From Gammaproteobacteria bacterium (lineage in GTDB: Bacteria; Pseudomonadota; Gammaproteobacteria; Pseudomonadales; Pseudohongiellaceae): DNA of 64,000 nt. A model generated the notes under the pieces. That model ran no database searches and had not been told where the DNA came from. It saw only the letters and a list, made by a program, of their open reading frames with translations. The DNA lies in contig JAUXNX010000011.1 of assembly GCA_030682575.1 (NCBI GenBank), positions 62,001 through 126,000 of the forward strand, in the 5' to 3' direction. The translations under genes and the position numbers were made by a program. Shown piece after piece: positions 31,680-41,027 of this stretch (within the stretch, counting starts at the first letter, position 1; each line of letters starts with the position of its first letter).

Positions 31680-33806
31680 TCAGCGTCCCAGTGTATGTAC
31701 CAGGAATGACCAGCGCTGGGCATATTGGTCAATCAGCTCATCCACCGTTCCCGTATCAAGGTGCCCTCCTCCAGACTTTATGCCTTGCTGCACTCTCTGG
31801 TGCACCCTCAGCAGCACCGGCCGCGCCGAGTCGACTTCAGCCTGCAGACGCGCTGTGAATTTGTAGGTGTGAGCCGGGGCAACCACCTCATCATCTTCCG
31901 ATGTCAGCAATAACGTTGCCGGATAGACCGCGCCTGAGCGCACATTATGGAAAGGCGAGTAACTGAGCAGAGCAGCAAACTGCAGAGGATCTGCGAGACT
32001 ACCGTATTCCTCCTGCCAACTCACAGCACCACCAAGCTCAGCAAGGCGCAGCATGTCCATCGGCCCCGCTGAGAGTACAGCAGCCGTAAAAAGCGCCGGG
32101 TTCCTGTTCATGGCTGCAGCGGCCAGCATGGCTCCGTGGCTGGCCCCCATGACCGCCAATCGGCGGTTCTCCACGTATCCCTGTTGCTGAAGATGTTCTC
32201 CAACCAACAGCAGATCGTCAATGCTCCGATACTTGTCGACGCCACGAGCCTGCTCATGCCATTGCGGACCGAGTTCACCCCCTCCACGCACGGCAGCCAT
32301 GGCATAGACACCTCCCTGCGCCATCCAGCCCAGGCGGGCAATCGAAAACCCCGTGTCCATCGGAATTCCGAATCCACCATAGACTTCGAGTAAAAGAATG
32401 GTGTCTGGTGCACGCAAACGACCTCTCTGTCCGGCAACGTAGACGGGAATGCTGGCAGTCTCCGACAACGGCACATCAAGGCGCTCCACCACAAAATCAT
32501 CCGGCGCGAAGCTCAAGTCCGGTGCAAACAGAATACTGCTTGCACCGGTGATGCTGTGCTGTCGATACACCACATTGGGGTTGGTCAGAGTGGAAAAACT
32601 GTAGAGTATTTCATCGTCATGCTCGCCCATGGCGAGTGAAGCGATTCTGCCAAGTCCGGGAAGTGCCAGCGAACTGCGTGCCCCTTCCATTGTCACGAAC
32701 TCCAGCACGGAAACTCCCGCCTCCAGATATTCCACAAGCAGCCCACTGCGCAAGGGTAGTACACGCATTATCTGACGCTGATCTGCAGCGATCACGACGG
32801 TGGTCAAGTTGGCGCTGTCGGCAGAGAGATCAACACTCATGACGCTTCCTGTCGGGTCTTCCTGCGTACTCAGAAGGAACAGATTGCCATCGCGGGCACC
32901 GGCGAACCACAGCGCATCTGAAGGTCCATCTCCCAGCACTGCAGGTACAGTATCAAGCTGCTGCAGATCACGCAGAACGATGCGTTCCATGAAAGGAGCA
33001 ATCTCCTCTGCCATGAGAAGCCAGCGTTCATCGACGGCAGCCAGCACGCGCACGATGTTGGATGAGGCATGAATAATTTCATCTGCGGAAGCATCAGCCT
33101 GCTGCTGTAGTACTGCATGAAAGAAGACGCCTGTTCGTGTATCCACCTGTCCAGCGCTCTGCGACATTTCGGCGCTGTAGTAAAAACCCTGGCTGTCGGA
33201 GCGCCAGAAGATGTCATCCACATCAAGCCAATCCAGCACGACATCATCTTTGGCGACATCAGGTTCAAGATCACGCAAAAGCCAGCGGCGCTCCCCCTGC
33301 ATATCGGTCTGCAGCCAGACCAGGAAGCGCCCGTCCGGACTGATGGACACGGCTGCCAGCATGCGTTGCGGATCTGACCATTGTGTCGGATCAAGCAGAG
33401 TCACTGGGTCTTCGGCAAGACCATCCTGGACAGCAAGTTCATAGTGATCAGCACTGTCGATATTGCGAAAGAAGAACCATCGTCCTCCAAAACGGCGCGG
33501 AGCCTCGCGCCGCTCGAACTGCCAAAGACGGGCAAGGGAATCGCGAAACACAGTACGGGATGGAACAGCAGCGAAGTAATTGGTACTCAGCACCTGCTGG
33601 GCAGCAAGCCAGTCCGATACATCAATGGAAACCGCAGCGTCCGCTTCGAGCCAGCGATAGGGATCATGTAAGGAAATGCCGTGCAGGGTATCGGTATGAG
33701 AGAGGGGTGGTGCAGAGGGATATGACAGCGGTTGGCCCGCCCTTTCGCATCCACTCAGCAGGAATATCAGACAGAGCGCGGCAGCGGGGACCAGAGTCTT
33801 CGACAT
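31680..33806 (-). CDS. prolyl-oligopeptidase-family (S9) serine peptidase, lipoprotein
   Basis: A 708-residue protein with lipoprotein signal and lipobox LLSGC (Cys20), then the S9A layout: N-terminal segment with HDPYRWLEAD, a beta-propeller (about 80-420) and a C-terminal alpha/beta hydrolase. Catalytic Ser556 lies in MGASHGAML (family norm GGSNGG), with Asp in SEDDEVV and His in SGGGHLD. It should cleave short proline-containing peptides at the envelope. Starts 6 bases after the lysR-type gene stop, so probably co-transcribed with it. Confidence 0.9.
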   Translation of the reverse strand: MSKTLVPAAALCLIFLLSGCERAGQPLSYPSAPPLSHTDTLHGISLHDPYRWLEADAAVSIDVSDWLAAQQVLSTNYFAAVPSRTVFRDSLARLWQFERREAPRRFGGRWFFFRNIDSADHYELAVQDGLAEDPVTLLDPTQWSDPQRMLAAVSISPDGRFLVWLQTDMQGERRWLLRDLEPDVAKDDVVLDWLDVDDIFWRSDSQGFYYSAEMSQSAGQVDTRTGVFFHAVLQQQADASADEIIHASSNIVRVLAAVDERWLLMAEEIAPFMERIVLRDLQQLDTVPAVLGDGPSDALWFAGARDGNLFLLSTQEDPTGSVMSVDLSADSANLTTVVIAADQRQIMRVLPLRSGLLVEYLEAGVSVLEFVTMEGARSSLALPGLGRIASLAMGEHDDEILYSFSTLTNPNVVYRQHSITGASSILFAPDLSFAPDDFVVERLDVPLSETASIPVYVAGQRGRLRAPDTILLLEVYGGFGIPMDTGFSIARLGWMAQGGVYAMAAVRGGGELGPQWHEQARGVDKYRSIDDLLLVGEHLQQQGYVENRRLAVMGASHGAMLAAAAMNRNPALFTAAVLSAGPMDMLRLAELGGAVSWQEEYGSLADPLQFAALLSYSPFHNVRSGAVYPATLLLTSEDDEVVAPAHTYKFTARLQAEVDSARPVLLRVHQRVQQGIKSGGGHLDTGTVDELIDQYAQRWSFLVHTLGR

Positions 33807-33812
33807 CGTGCC

Positions 33813-34703
33813 TTACTCTTGGAACAGCATGATCAATGACTCCCGCAGCCAACGATGCGAACTGTCACTGTCTGCCTGACGATGCCAGTAAAGATGGAAG
33901 TCGAGCTCCTGCGCAGCGAAGGGCAACGCCAGAATTTCCAGATCGTATTTCACGGCGAGAAAGCGCGGCAGACTCAGCGCAAGATCAGTGGTACTGACAA
34001 TGGCTGCCGCCACTCGGTAGTGCTGTACGCGTAATTTGATCCGACGCTCGCGCTCATACTTGAGAAGTGCCAGGTCGACTTGTCCGAGTCCCTTGCGGCG
34101 ACTGGAAACATGAATATGCTGCAGAGACAGATAACTATCCAATGTGAACCCCTGTTCGAGCACGGGATGCCCACGACGCAGCACACAGACATACTCATCC
34201 CGGATCAGAGATTGATGACACAACTGCGGATCTTCGATTACCGGGACGTCCACCGCGAAGTCGAGCTCTCCCCGTGCAAGATTACGCACCAGCTCCGTCC
34301 GCTTCACGTAATAGCTCTGCAGACTGACGCCGGGGGCATGCTGCTGGAAGAAAGGAAACAGACGCGGCAGCACTACCGCCTCTGCAAGATCAGTCATGCT
34401 GAACTGATAAGTGCGCTCTGCGAGCAACGGATCGAACTCCTCGCGCTCCAGAATGCTGGTATTGAGCAGGCCAAGCGCATCAGACACATTCTGGGCAATA
34501 CTCTCCGCCACAGGCGTGGGCAGCATTCCGCGAGCCGTTCTTACGAACAGCTCATCGTTGAAGAGTTTGCGCAGGCGGGCCAGCGCATTGCTGACCGCAG
34601 GCTGCGTGATTGCCAGAGACTTCGCAGCCTGCGTGAGATTCCGTTCGGTGTAGATCGTGTCAAACACCAGAAACAGATTGAGATCGCACTTCTTCAGACT
34701 CAT
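33813..34703 (-). CDS. LysR-family transcriptional regulator
   Basis: A 296-residue LysR regulator: N-terminal winged HTH (residues about 6-65, DTIYTERNLTQAAKSLAITQ) and a substrate-binding co-inducer domain (about 95-290). The sequence (LNLFLVFDTIYTERNLTQAA, FVRTARGM) resembles the NodD/LeuO-like subgroup. It is divergent from the symporter genes and immediately upstream of the S9 peptidase, so either may be its target. Ligand unknown. Confidence 0.92.
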   Translation of the reverse strand: MSLKKCDLNLFLVFDTIYTERNLTQAAKSLAITQPAVSNALARLRKLFNDELFVRTARGMLPTPVAESIAQNVSDALGLLNTSILEREEFDPLLAERTYQFSMTDLAEAVVLPRLFPFFQQHAPGVSLQSYYVKRTELVRNLARGELDFAVDVPVIEDPQLCHQSLIRDEYVCVLRRGHPVLEQGFTLDSYLSLQHIHVSSRRKGLGQVDLALLKYERERRIKLRVQHYRVAAAIVSTTDLALSLPRFLAVKYDLEILALPFAAQELDFHLYWHRQADSDSSHRWLRESLIMLFQE

Positions 34704-34837
34704 TGCCCCACCTCTGTCTGATAGACATATCCATGAAAATCAATGCCATGAATAGTACTGCAATCGGTCGATTAATCAACACAATGCTGGCAAGTCATTT
34801 CACAATCCATGAAGCATAAGTTTCGACAGCAATTCTC

Positions 34838-34850
34838 GATCGTAACGATC
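34838..34850. promoter_or_regulatory. 13-bp palindrome in the LysR / symporter intergenic region
   Basis: GATCGTAACGATC is a perfect inverted repeat around a single A, in the 266-base divergent region. A weak sigma-70-like element (TTGACG at 34865-34870, 17-base spacer, ATTTTA) lies just downstream towards the symporter. Position and symmetry suggest an operator, perhaps for the LysR protein; this is inference. Confidence 0.35.
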
Positions 34851-34935
34851 TTCAAAATCCACCCTTGACGTGTATGTACCCATCAAAATTTTAGTGCTAA
34901 CATCGGCCCTGCTCCTGCTTGTTGAACGAAGAAAA

Positions 34936-34945
34936 AACAACAAAA
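34936..34945 (+). promoter_or_regulatory. CA motif (AACAACAAAA), candidate Hfq/Crc translational-repression site
   Basis: AACAACAAAA lies 14 bases upstream of the GAGG ribosome site of the symporter small subunit. AAYAAYAA at or near the ribosome site is the known recognition pattern for Hfq with Crc in Pseudomonas catabolite repression, and transport genes are typical targets. A candidate CrcZ-like decoy RNA lies elsewhere in this window. Confidence 0.45.
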
Positions 34946-34969
34946 TCAATAAATTATACGAGGCCTGGA

Positions 34970-35287
34970 ATGTCGGACAGAAATGCACGCTCGTACTGGA
35001 AGGCGAATCTCAGAATTGTCATTTCACTTCTTTGTGTCTGGTTTTTCATCTCCTTCGTCTGTGGCATTCTGCTGGCAGATTACCTCGACAACTTCCGCTT
35101 CGCCGGCTTCAAGCTCGGATTCTGGATGGCTCAGCAGGGCTCGATCTACGGATTCGTGGTACTGATCTTCGTTTACATCCGCCTCATGGATGGATTGGAC
35201 CGTAAATACAATCTCGAACAGACCGAATCTGCCGACAAACAGCACACGCCAACTCCGACCTCCGACGTTGCGGAGGACAAGGCATGA
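34970..35287 (+). CDS. DUF4212 small subunit of sodium:solute symporter
   Basis: A 105-residue protein with two membrane helices (about 14-36 and 48-68) and the DUF4212 pattern: YWKANLRIV near the start, GFKLGFWMAQQGSIYGFVVLIF in the second helix, and MDGLDRKY. Start chosen at 34970, where GAGG lies 6 bases upstream. The family always accompanies the large SSS permease that follows; the two overlap by ATGA. Confidence 0.9.
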   Translation: MSDRNARSYWKANLRIVISLLCVWFFISFVCGILLADYLDNFRFAGFKLGFWMAQQGSIYGFVVLIFVYIRLMDGLDRKYNLEQTESADKQHTPTPTSDVAEDKA

Positions 35288-36966
35288 GCGTACAGATCTG
35301 GACGTATATTTTCGTTTTCCTTTCCTTCGGACTTTATATAACTATTGCCGTATGGTCACGAGCGGGCTCCACTCATGACTTCTATGTGGCAGGTGGCGGC
35401 GTCCGCCCCCTGACCAATGGCATGGCCACCGCCGCAGACTGGATGTCTGCCGCCTCATTTATCTCCATGGCGGGGTTGATCTCCTTTCTTGGCAGAGATG
35501 GCACGTACTACCTGATGGGTTGGACTGGTGGCTACGTCTTGCTGGCGCTGCTACTGGCACCTTACCTGCGCAAATTCGGCAAGTTTACCGTGCCCGCATT
35601 CATCGGTGATCGCTACTACTCCCAGAGCGCGCGTCTGACTGCAGTGTTCTGCGCCATCGTGGTGTCCTTCGTCTATGTCTGCGGCCAAATGCAGGGCGCC
35701 GGTATCGTGTTTGCACGCTTCCTCGAAACGGACATCACCACCGGCGTCATCATCGGCATGGCCATCGTGTTCTTCTATGCTGTGCTCGGTGGTATGAAAG
35801 GCATCACCTATACCCAGGTGGCGCAGTACTGCGTCCTGATTTTCGCCTACATGGTGCCCGCCGTCTTTATCTCTCTGATGATGACTGGCAACCCGATTCC
35901 CCAGCTCGGTTTCGGTTCCGAACTCACGCCTGAGTATGGCGGCGGCTATCTCCTTGATCGATTGGACGGCGTAAGTGAGGAATTGGGGTTCGGTACGTAT
36001 ACTGAAGGACAGAAGAGTACGCAGGATGTCTTCTTCATCACCGCAGCCCTGATGTTCGGAACAGCGGGACTTCCCCATGTCATCATTCGCTTCTTCACCG
36101 TTCCTACCGTGCGTGACGCGCGTCGCTCTGCCGGTTACGCACTGGTGTTCATCGCCATTCTCTACACCACCGCCCCAGCGATTGCCGCTTTCTCCAAGAC
36201 CAATCTGATGAACACCGTGAACAACGCGGAATATGCATCAATGCCATCATGGTTTTCGACCTGGGAAAGAACCAGTCTCATCGTCTTCAACGACAAGAAC
36301 AATGATGGGCGCATACAGTATGTGGGAGATGCAGCAACGAATGAATTGACGGTGAATCGCGACATCATGGTACTGGCCAATCCGGAGATTGCCCGACTGC
36401 CGAACTGGGTTGTCGCCTTGGTGGCGGCGGGTGCTCTCGCTGCAGCACTCTCCACTGCGGCCGGACTGTTGCTGGTCATCTCGACATCAATTTCACACGA
36501 CCTGATGAAACGCTGTCTGCAACCGCATATCAGTGAGAAGCAGGAATTGATATATGCGAGAATTGCCATCTTCGTTGCAGTTCTGATCGCCGGGTATTTC
36601 GGGATCAACCCACCCGGGTTCGTCGCGGAGGTAGTGGCGTTTGCCTTCGGACTTGCCGCCGCCTCTTTCTTCCCCGCCATCGTTCTCGGCATATTCTACA
36701 GCCGCATGAACAGACAGGGCGCAGTGGCAGGCATGGTGACCGGATTCACGTTCACTGCCTCGTACATCATCTACTTCAAGTTCATCAATCCCGCGTTGAG
36801 CAATGCCGAGCACTGGTGGTTTGGCATTTCACCGGAAGGCATCGGCACCATGGGCACCATCCTGAATCTGGTTGTTGCACTGCTGGTCTGTCGTGTCACC
36901 GCAGCTCCTCCGGAGGAAGTACAGGAGATCGTCCGAAATATTCGTCTGCCGGGAGAGCACGTATAG
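35284..36966 (+). CDS. sodium:solute symporter large subunit (SSS, VC_2705-like)
   Basis: A 560-residue SSS-family permease with about 13 helices. Recognisable segments: DFYVAGGGVRPLTNGMATAADWMSAASFISMAG, GRDGTYYLMGWTGGYVLLALLLAPYLRKFGKFTVPAFIGDRYYS and LPHVIIRFFTVPTV (shown as positions about 25-160 and 260-275). The combination with DUF4212 points to the VC_2705 subfamily, usually linked to acetate or other small carboxylates; the substrate here is not proven. Loop 305-365 contains an acidic NDKNNDGRIQ stretch. Co-translated with the small subunit. Confidence 0.92.
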   Translation: MSVQIWTYIFVFLSFGLYITIAVWSRAGSTHDFYVAGGGVRPLTNGMATAADWMSAASFISMAGLISFLGRDGTYYLMGWTGGYVLLALLLAPYLRKFGKFTVPAFIGDRYYSQSARLTAVFCAIVVSFVYVCGQMQGAGIVFARFLETDITTGVIIGMAIVFFYAVLGGMKGITYTQVAQYCVLIFAYMVPAVFISLMMTGNPIPQLGFGSELTPEYGGGYLLDRLDGVSEELGFGTYTEGQKSTQDVFFITAALMFGTAGLPHVIIRFFTVPTVRDARRSAGYALVFIAILYTTAPAIAAFSKTNLMNTVNNAEYASMPSWFSTWERTSLIVFNDKNNDGRIQYVGDAATNELTVNRDIMVLANPEIARLPNWVVALVAAGALAAALSTAAGLLLVISTSISHDLMKRCLQPHISEKQELIYARIAIFVAVLIAGYFGINPPGFVAEVVAFAFGLAAASFFPAIVLGIFYSRMNRQGAVAGMVTGFTFTASYIIYFKFINPALSNAEHWWFGISPEGIGTMGTILNLVVALLVCRVTAAPPEEVQEIVRNIRLPGEHV

Positions 36967-37040
36967 AACGCATGGGGTCGAGTCGCTCTCAAAAATGCGA
37001 TGTGACCCCATTTCCTACACCGCACAAGAGGAGGCCACCA

Positions 37041-37565
37041 ATGAAGTCTTCCATCCGCATGTCACTGTTCGCCTGCAGCATTGCCACAATCTCGTCACTC
37101 GGCCTGGTACAGGCTCAAACTGCAACACCTGCACCTGCTGCTGTCGTCAAGGCCGCAGACTGGCAGGCGGTCATGAACACATCTGTCGCCGGCAACATAC
37201 TGGACACCAAGGTGAACGAAACACCGGTCAAGGGTGGACTTATACGCGTGGGTATTGTGCACCGCACACAAGCGGAGACCCGGGCACTGATGCATGAAGA
37301 ACTGACGGAAATCTACCAGATCGTCGAAGGCTCAGGCACACTCGTGACAGGTGGCACCATGGAGGAGCAGCGGCCGGTTTCCGACCCACCCAATCTGGGA
37401 CCAACCCCAAGTTTTTTCGTAACCCAGGTCGGTGGAGAGACACAACACATTGAATCAGGTGACATCGTGGTAATCCCGGCGGGGGTGCCACATCGCTTCA
37501 GCGAACTGGACGGTCCAATGTCCTATATCATCTACCGTTTCGAGGTGACACCAGCATCGCAGTGA
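37041..37565 (+). CDS. secreted single-domain cupin protein
   Basis: A 174-residue protein with signal peptide (cleavage likely after VQA near residue 26) and one cupin barrel: HEELTEIYQIVEGSGTLVTGG (motif 1, metal His/Glu) and IESGDIVVIPAGVPHRF (motif 2, His). GAGGAG-like ribosome site supports the ATG at 37041. Periplasmic location and small size suggest a binding or isomerase/dioxygenase-like role, but the reaction cannot be named. It is 74 bases after the symporter. Confidence 0.85.
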   Translation: MKSSIRMSLFACSIATISSLGLVQAQTATPAPAAVVKAADWQAVMNTSVAGNILDTKVNETPVKGGLIRVGIVHRTQAETRALMHEELTEIYQIVEGSGTLVTGGTMEEQRPVSDPPNLGPTPSFFVTQVGGETQHIESGDIVVIPAGVPHRFSELDGPMSYIIYRFEVTPASQ

Positions 37566-37572
37566 CAGCAAC

Positions 37573-39234
37573 TCAGTCGCGGTTTCGTATTGTCGCCCAG
37601 TACGTATCGACCGTTGCTCTCATGTCCTTGCGCAGTAGCAGAATGCCGATGAGATTCGGCATCGCCATGAAGAACAGGGTGACAGCCGAGATATTCCATA
37701 TCAGTGTGGTATCGGCCTGCGCAGCCAGGAAAAAGCCAGTGATGTAGACAACCCGATAAGGCATCACAGCCTTTGGGCCGAAAAGATAAGTCACAGCTCT
37801 GTCGCCATAGTAGGACCATGCGATCGCCGTGGAAAACGCGAACAGCAACAATCCTATGGAGACAATGTGCTGACCAAAGTCGCCAAGCAACCCCTGCGAG
37901 AACGCCTTTGAAGTCAGCGGCACCGAGTGGATTAGCGAGCGTCCTTCTATACTGAGCGCCGTGTCCGATGGCCTGCCATCGACTATCGCGAAGGCCCCAT
38001 TGGCCAGCGCGCCATCACGAAAGAACAACATGTCCTCAGCCACTGAACGGGCGTGCAACACAGTGAGATCCTGCGAGTTCTGCAGACGTCCTGCGGCCAG
38101 CACCAGATCACCGTTGTAACGACTGACTGATGGATCTCCTCCACTCAGATGCCTGAACAATGCCTCACGTTCTATCTGATTCTGATCTGAATAGGTGCCT
38201 GCCACAATGTCGATGTCGGAGCGCGAAAACGTGTTCTCGTGCTTCTGACTCCAGACCCCGGAGGACAGGATAACCAAGCCTGTGACTGTGCAAATGATGA
38301 TGGTGTCAATGAACGGCTCAAGCAGCGCCACCATCCCTTCGTCGGCAGGTTCATTGGTGCGTGCGGCGGCGTGCGCAATGGCTGAAGAACCAAGCCCCGC
38401 CTCGTTGGAGAACAACCCCCGATTCACGCCACGATTGAACGCGTAGGCAATTGTTGCCCCCAGGAACCCGCCAGTGGCAGCAGATCCGGTGAACACGTCG
38501 GAAAAGATGGCGACGAAAGAAGAGCCCACATTGCCAATGTTAGGAATGATGACAGCCAGCGCCCCCAGCAGATAGATGATTGCCATGGTAGGCACCATTT
38601 TCTCGGCGACCTGCGCGATACGTTTGATGCCACCAATCACCACGAGTGCCAGAGCCACGGTAAGCACACCACCCGTGACGAGAGGGCTGATGGCAAATGA
38701 ACTCTGCATTCCTGCTGCAATACTGTTGATCTGTGGAAAATTGCCGATACCGAACGACGTCACGATGGCAGCTCCGGCGAACAGCATTGCCAGCCAGCGC
38801 GCCTTCAGCGCGTACTCCATGTAATACATCGGTCCACCTGCCATGGAGCCATCTGTGGTCTTTACCCGGTACTTGTGAGAGAGCGTGACTTCGACGAACT
38901 TGGTGGTCATGCCGAGAAATGCTGTCATCCACATCCAGAACAACGCCGCCGGGCCACCCAGAAAAAGGGCGAATGCTACCCCGCCAATGTTGCCCGTACC
39001 CACAGTGCCAGCCAGTGCAGTCGTCAATGCCTGAAAATGACTAGTGTCACCAGGCGCTCCCTCTTTATCGAAACGCCCACGTGCCACCTTGATGGCATGA
39101 CGGAAGTAACGCACTTGCGGAAACTTTAGATAGATCGTGAAAAACAGACCGGTAAACAGCAGCAGGTAGGGAAACCAGGCGGAGCCGGCAAGAACTCTGT
39201 CCAGCCAAATGAGCAGTGAATTTATTGAGTCCAA
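37573..39234 (-). CDS. alanine/glycine:cation symporter (AGCS family) with an enlarged loop
   Basis: A 553-residue AGCS permease. Family motifs: [31 protein letters not shown] region (residues 71-103), [13 protein letters not shown] and [12 protein letters not shown] (273-284). It takes up alanine or glycine with Na+ or H+. Residues about 331-438 form a hydrophilic insertion between two late helices, longer than in the usual 440-490-residue members. Start is a TTG with AAGGGG 8 bases upstream. Convergent with the cupin gene. Confidence 0.92.
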   Translation of the reverse strand: MDSINSLLIWLDRVLAGSAWFPYLLLFTGLFFTIYLKFPQVRYFRHAIKVARGRFDKEGAPGDTSHFQALTTALAGTVGTGNIGGVAFALFLGGPAALFWMWMTAFLGMTTKFVEVTLSHKYRVKTTDGSMAGGPMYYMEYALKARWLAMLFAGAAIVTSFGIGNFPQINSIAAGMQSSFAISPLVTGGVLTVALALVVIGGIKRIAQVAEKMVPTMAIIYLLGALAVIIPNIGNVGSSFVAIFSDVFTGSAATGGFLGATIAYAFNRGVNRGLFSNEAGLGSSAIAHAAARTNEPADEGMVALLEPFIDTIIICTVTGLVILSSGVWSQKHENTFSRSDIDIVAGTYSDQNQIEREALFRHLSGGDPSVSRYNGDLVLAAGRLQNSQDLTVLHARSVAEDMLFFRDGALANGAFAIVDGRPSDTALSIEGRSLIHSVPLTSKAFSQGLLGDFGQHIVSIGLLLFAFSTAIAWSYYGDRAVTYLFGPKAVMPYRVVYITGFFLAAQADTTLIWNISAVTLFFMAMPNLIGILLLRKDMRATVDTYWATIRNRD

Positions 39235-39271
39235 TCCTGATACCCCTTTTTCTTGTTATGAAAATTGATCG

Positions 39272-40126
39272 CTAATCGTCGGTGATGCTGATCCTGGGCC
39301 CCGCTGCGGCAGAAGCGCTCAGTTGTGCAATCCTCTCTATTACTTTGTCCGCGAGCGCACGATAAGCCTGCGCCACCGGCCCATCAGGTTTTGCAACCAC
39401 AATGGGAGTACCGTTGTCCGAATGCTCGCGAATCGACAGATCCAGAGGCAGTGAGCCGATAACATCGACGCCGTAGTCCTTGGATAGCTCCAGACCTCCC
39501 CCTTCACCGAAGATCGCTTCCGCATGTCCGCAGTTGGAGCAAATATGCACTCCCATGTTCTCGACAACGCCGAGCAGTGGCACATTCACCTTGCGAAACA
39601 TCTCGATGCCCTTGCGCGCATCCAGCAGTGCAACATCCTGCGGTGTGGTCACGATAACAGCACCACTGAGATTAACCGTTTGCGTCAGACTGAGCTGAAT
39701 ATCCCCGGTGCCCGGGGGCATGTCAACAATGAGGTAGTCGAGATCGGACCACAACGTGTCCTTGAGAATCTGGTTGAATGCACCGACTATCATCGGTGCA
39801 CGCCAGACCATGGCAGTGTTGCTGTCCACGAGATATCCCATGGAATTTGATTCGATACCGTGGGCACGGATTGGCTCCATGTATTTCTTGTCAACGATCC
39901 TGGGCCGTGTACCAGGCTTCACACCAAGCATCATCGGCTGACTGGGCCCGTATATATCAGCGTCAAGCAGTCCGACACGCAAGCCGCGCTGCTGCAGCGC
40001 TAGTGCCAGGTTGACTGCGGTGGTGGATTTTCCAACCCCGCCCTTACCTGAGGCGACGCAGACGATGTGTTTTACTGTACTGAGTTTTTCCAAGGTTCGT
40101 TCTCTCTGAATGGCTTCCCATTGCAT
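39272..40126 (-). CDS. apbC: Mrp/ApbC/NBP35-family iron-sulfur cluster carrier ATPase
   Basis: A 284-residue deviant-Walker ATPase. The P-loop is VASGKGGVGKSTTAVNLA; YGPSQPMMLG, DYLIVDMPPGTGDIQL and the cluster-binding pair in HICSNCGHAEAIFG (CxxC) are present. It carries [4Fe-4S] clusters to targets. The N-terminal MIP18/DUF59 domain of E. coli Mrp is absent; only 18 residues precede the P-loop core. It is not next to metG, its usual neighbour. Confidence 0.95.
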   Translation of the reverse strand: MQWEAIQRERTLEKLSTVKHIVCVASGKGGVGKSTTAVNLALALQQRGLRVGLLDADIYGPSQPMMLGVKPGTRPRIVDKKYMEPIRAHGIESNSMGYLVDSNTAMVWRAPMIVGAFNQILKDTLWSDLDYLIVDMPPGTGDIQLSLTQTVNLSGAVIVTTPQDVALLDARKGIEMFRKVNVPLLGVVENMGVHICSNCGHAEAIFGEGGGLELSKDYGVDVIGSLPLDLSIREHSDNGTPIVVAKPDGPVAQAYRALADKVIERIAQLSASAAAGPRISITDD

Positions 40127-40248
40127 TATCCATCTAAGGACAGTGCTTGAACATAGTTAACACCGCTGGAGCTAGATGCATGTGGGCAAGCGTCGCACGC
40201 TGGACTTCGACATGGAAAACCCGTTCCGATTGAGCTACCCTTCAAAGC

Positions 40249-40866
40249 ATGACCAATTCACCTTCCGACAATCAAGTTACTCGCTGTTTACCAGACACGG
40301 TGCCCAAGGCAACACTTCTGTGTGCGCTGCTCTGGCTGTGTGCACTGCTCTCTGCAGGTCCAGCGCTGTCGCAGGATTTTGGCGGTGGACAAGCCCTGCC
40401 AGAAGAAAGCGACTCGCCACTGAAGTACGCGATCTATTCGAGCGCATGGGGCGAAAGCAGCAACGCTGGCCTGCGCCTTGTCGCACAAAACCGCAGCGAC
40501 AATCCGATTCTGCTCGACTCAATACTGTTCAGTGACGAGATTGATCCTGCGGTGGAAAGCTCACTCGATGTGAATTTGATCGTACCGCCACAAGGCTGGG
40601 CCGAGATTGAGCTGCCTTACTTCGATTTGTTGTTCGGCGCCGTGTGCATCACTCGTACCATGGCAGAGAATTGGAAACTGGTGGAGGTTTCCAATTACAC
40701 GTTGAACCCGTCCGTGCGCGGCCTGATCATCGAGGACACGGATTCCTTCCGCATCTATCAGTGTATACGCAATGTCTTTGTCAGCTGGCTCGATACCGAG
40801 ACCGGCGAAACTACTGAGTACGCCGAATGGGTCATGTATCACTTTGAGCGTCGCCCTATCCTCTGA
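40249..40866 (+). CDS. secreted protein of unknown function
   Basis: A 205-residue protein I do not recognise. The N terminus holds a hydrophobic signal (about residues 22-36) with a likely cleavage after ALS near residue 41, so the mature protein is about 165 residues and periplasmic or secreted. It has few Cys (2 after the signal) and ends with an aromatic-rich segment (AEWVMYHFERRPIL). A GTG at 40300 would give a more usual signal length. It stands alone between mrp and the pyrophosphatase terminator. Confidence 0.6.
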   Translation: MTNSPSDNQVTRCLPDTVPKATLLCALLWLCALLSAGPALSQDFGGGQALPEESDSPLKYAIYSSAWGESSNAGLRLVAQNRSDNPILLDSILFSDEIDPAVESSLDVNLIVPPQGWAEIELPYFDLLFGAVCITRTMAENWKLVEVSNYTLNPSVRGLIIEDTDSFRIYQCIRNVFVSWLDTETGETTEYAEWVMYHFERRPIL

Positions 40867-40975
40867 TTTTGTTTCTTTTTGATATCCCGAGGGCTTTGCC
40901 TGTGCCCACCTGCGGCGCAGGTCAGACGCAGAACCGGGACCTGCCTCCCGCCGCCGCTCGAAGCCCACACCAGAC

Positions 40976-41008
40976 AAAAAAAAGGGCTGCAATTGCAGCC
41001 CCTTTTTT
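40976..41008. terminator. bidirectional intrinsic terminator
   Basis: A perfect palindrome GGGCTGCAATTGCAGCCC at 40984-41001, flanked by an A-run on the left and TTTTTT on the right, so it works on both strands. It lies just after the minus-strand pyrophosphatase (stop at 41028) and about 110 bases after the plus-strand unknown gene. Confidence 0.9.
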
Positions 41009-41027
41009 AGCAAGAAGGATCAACAAA

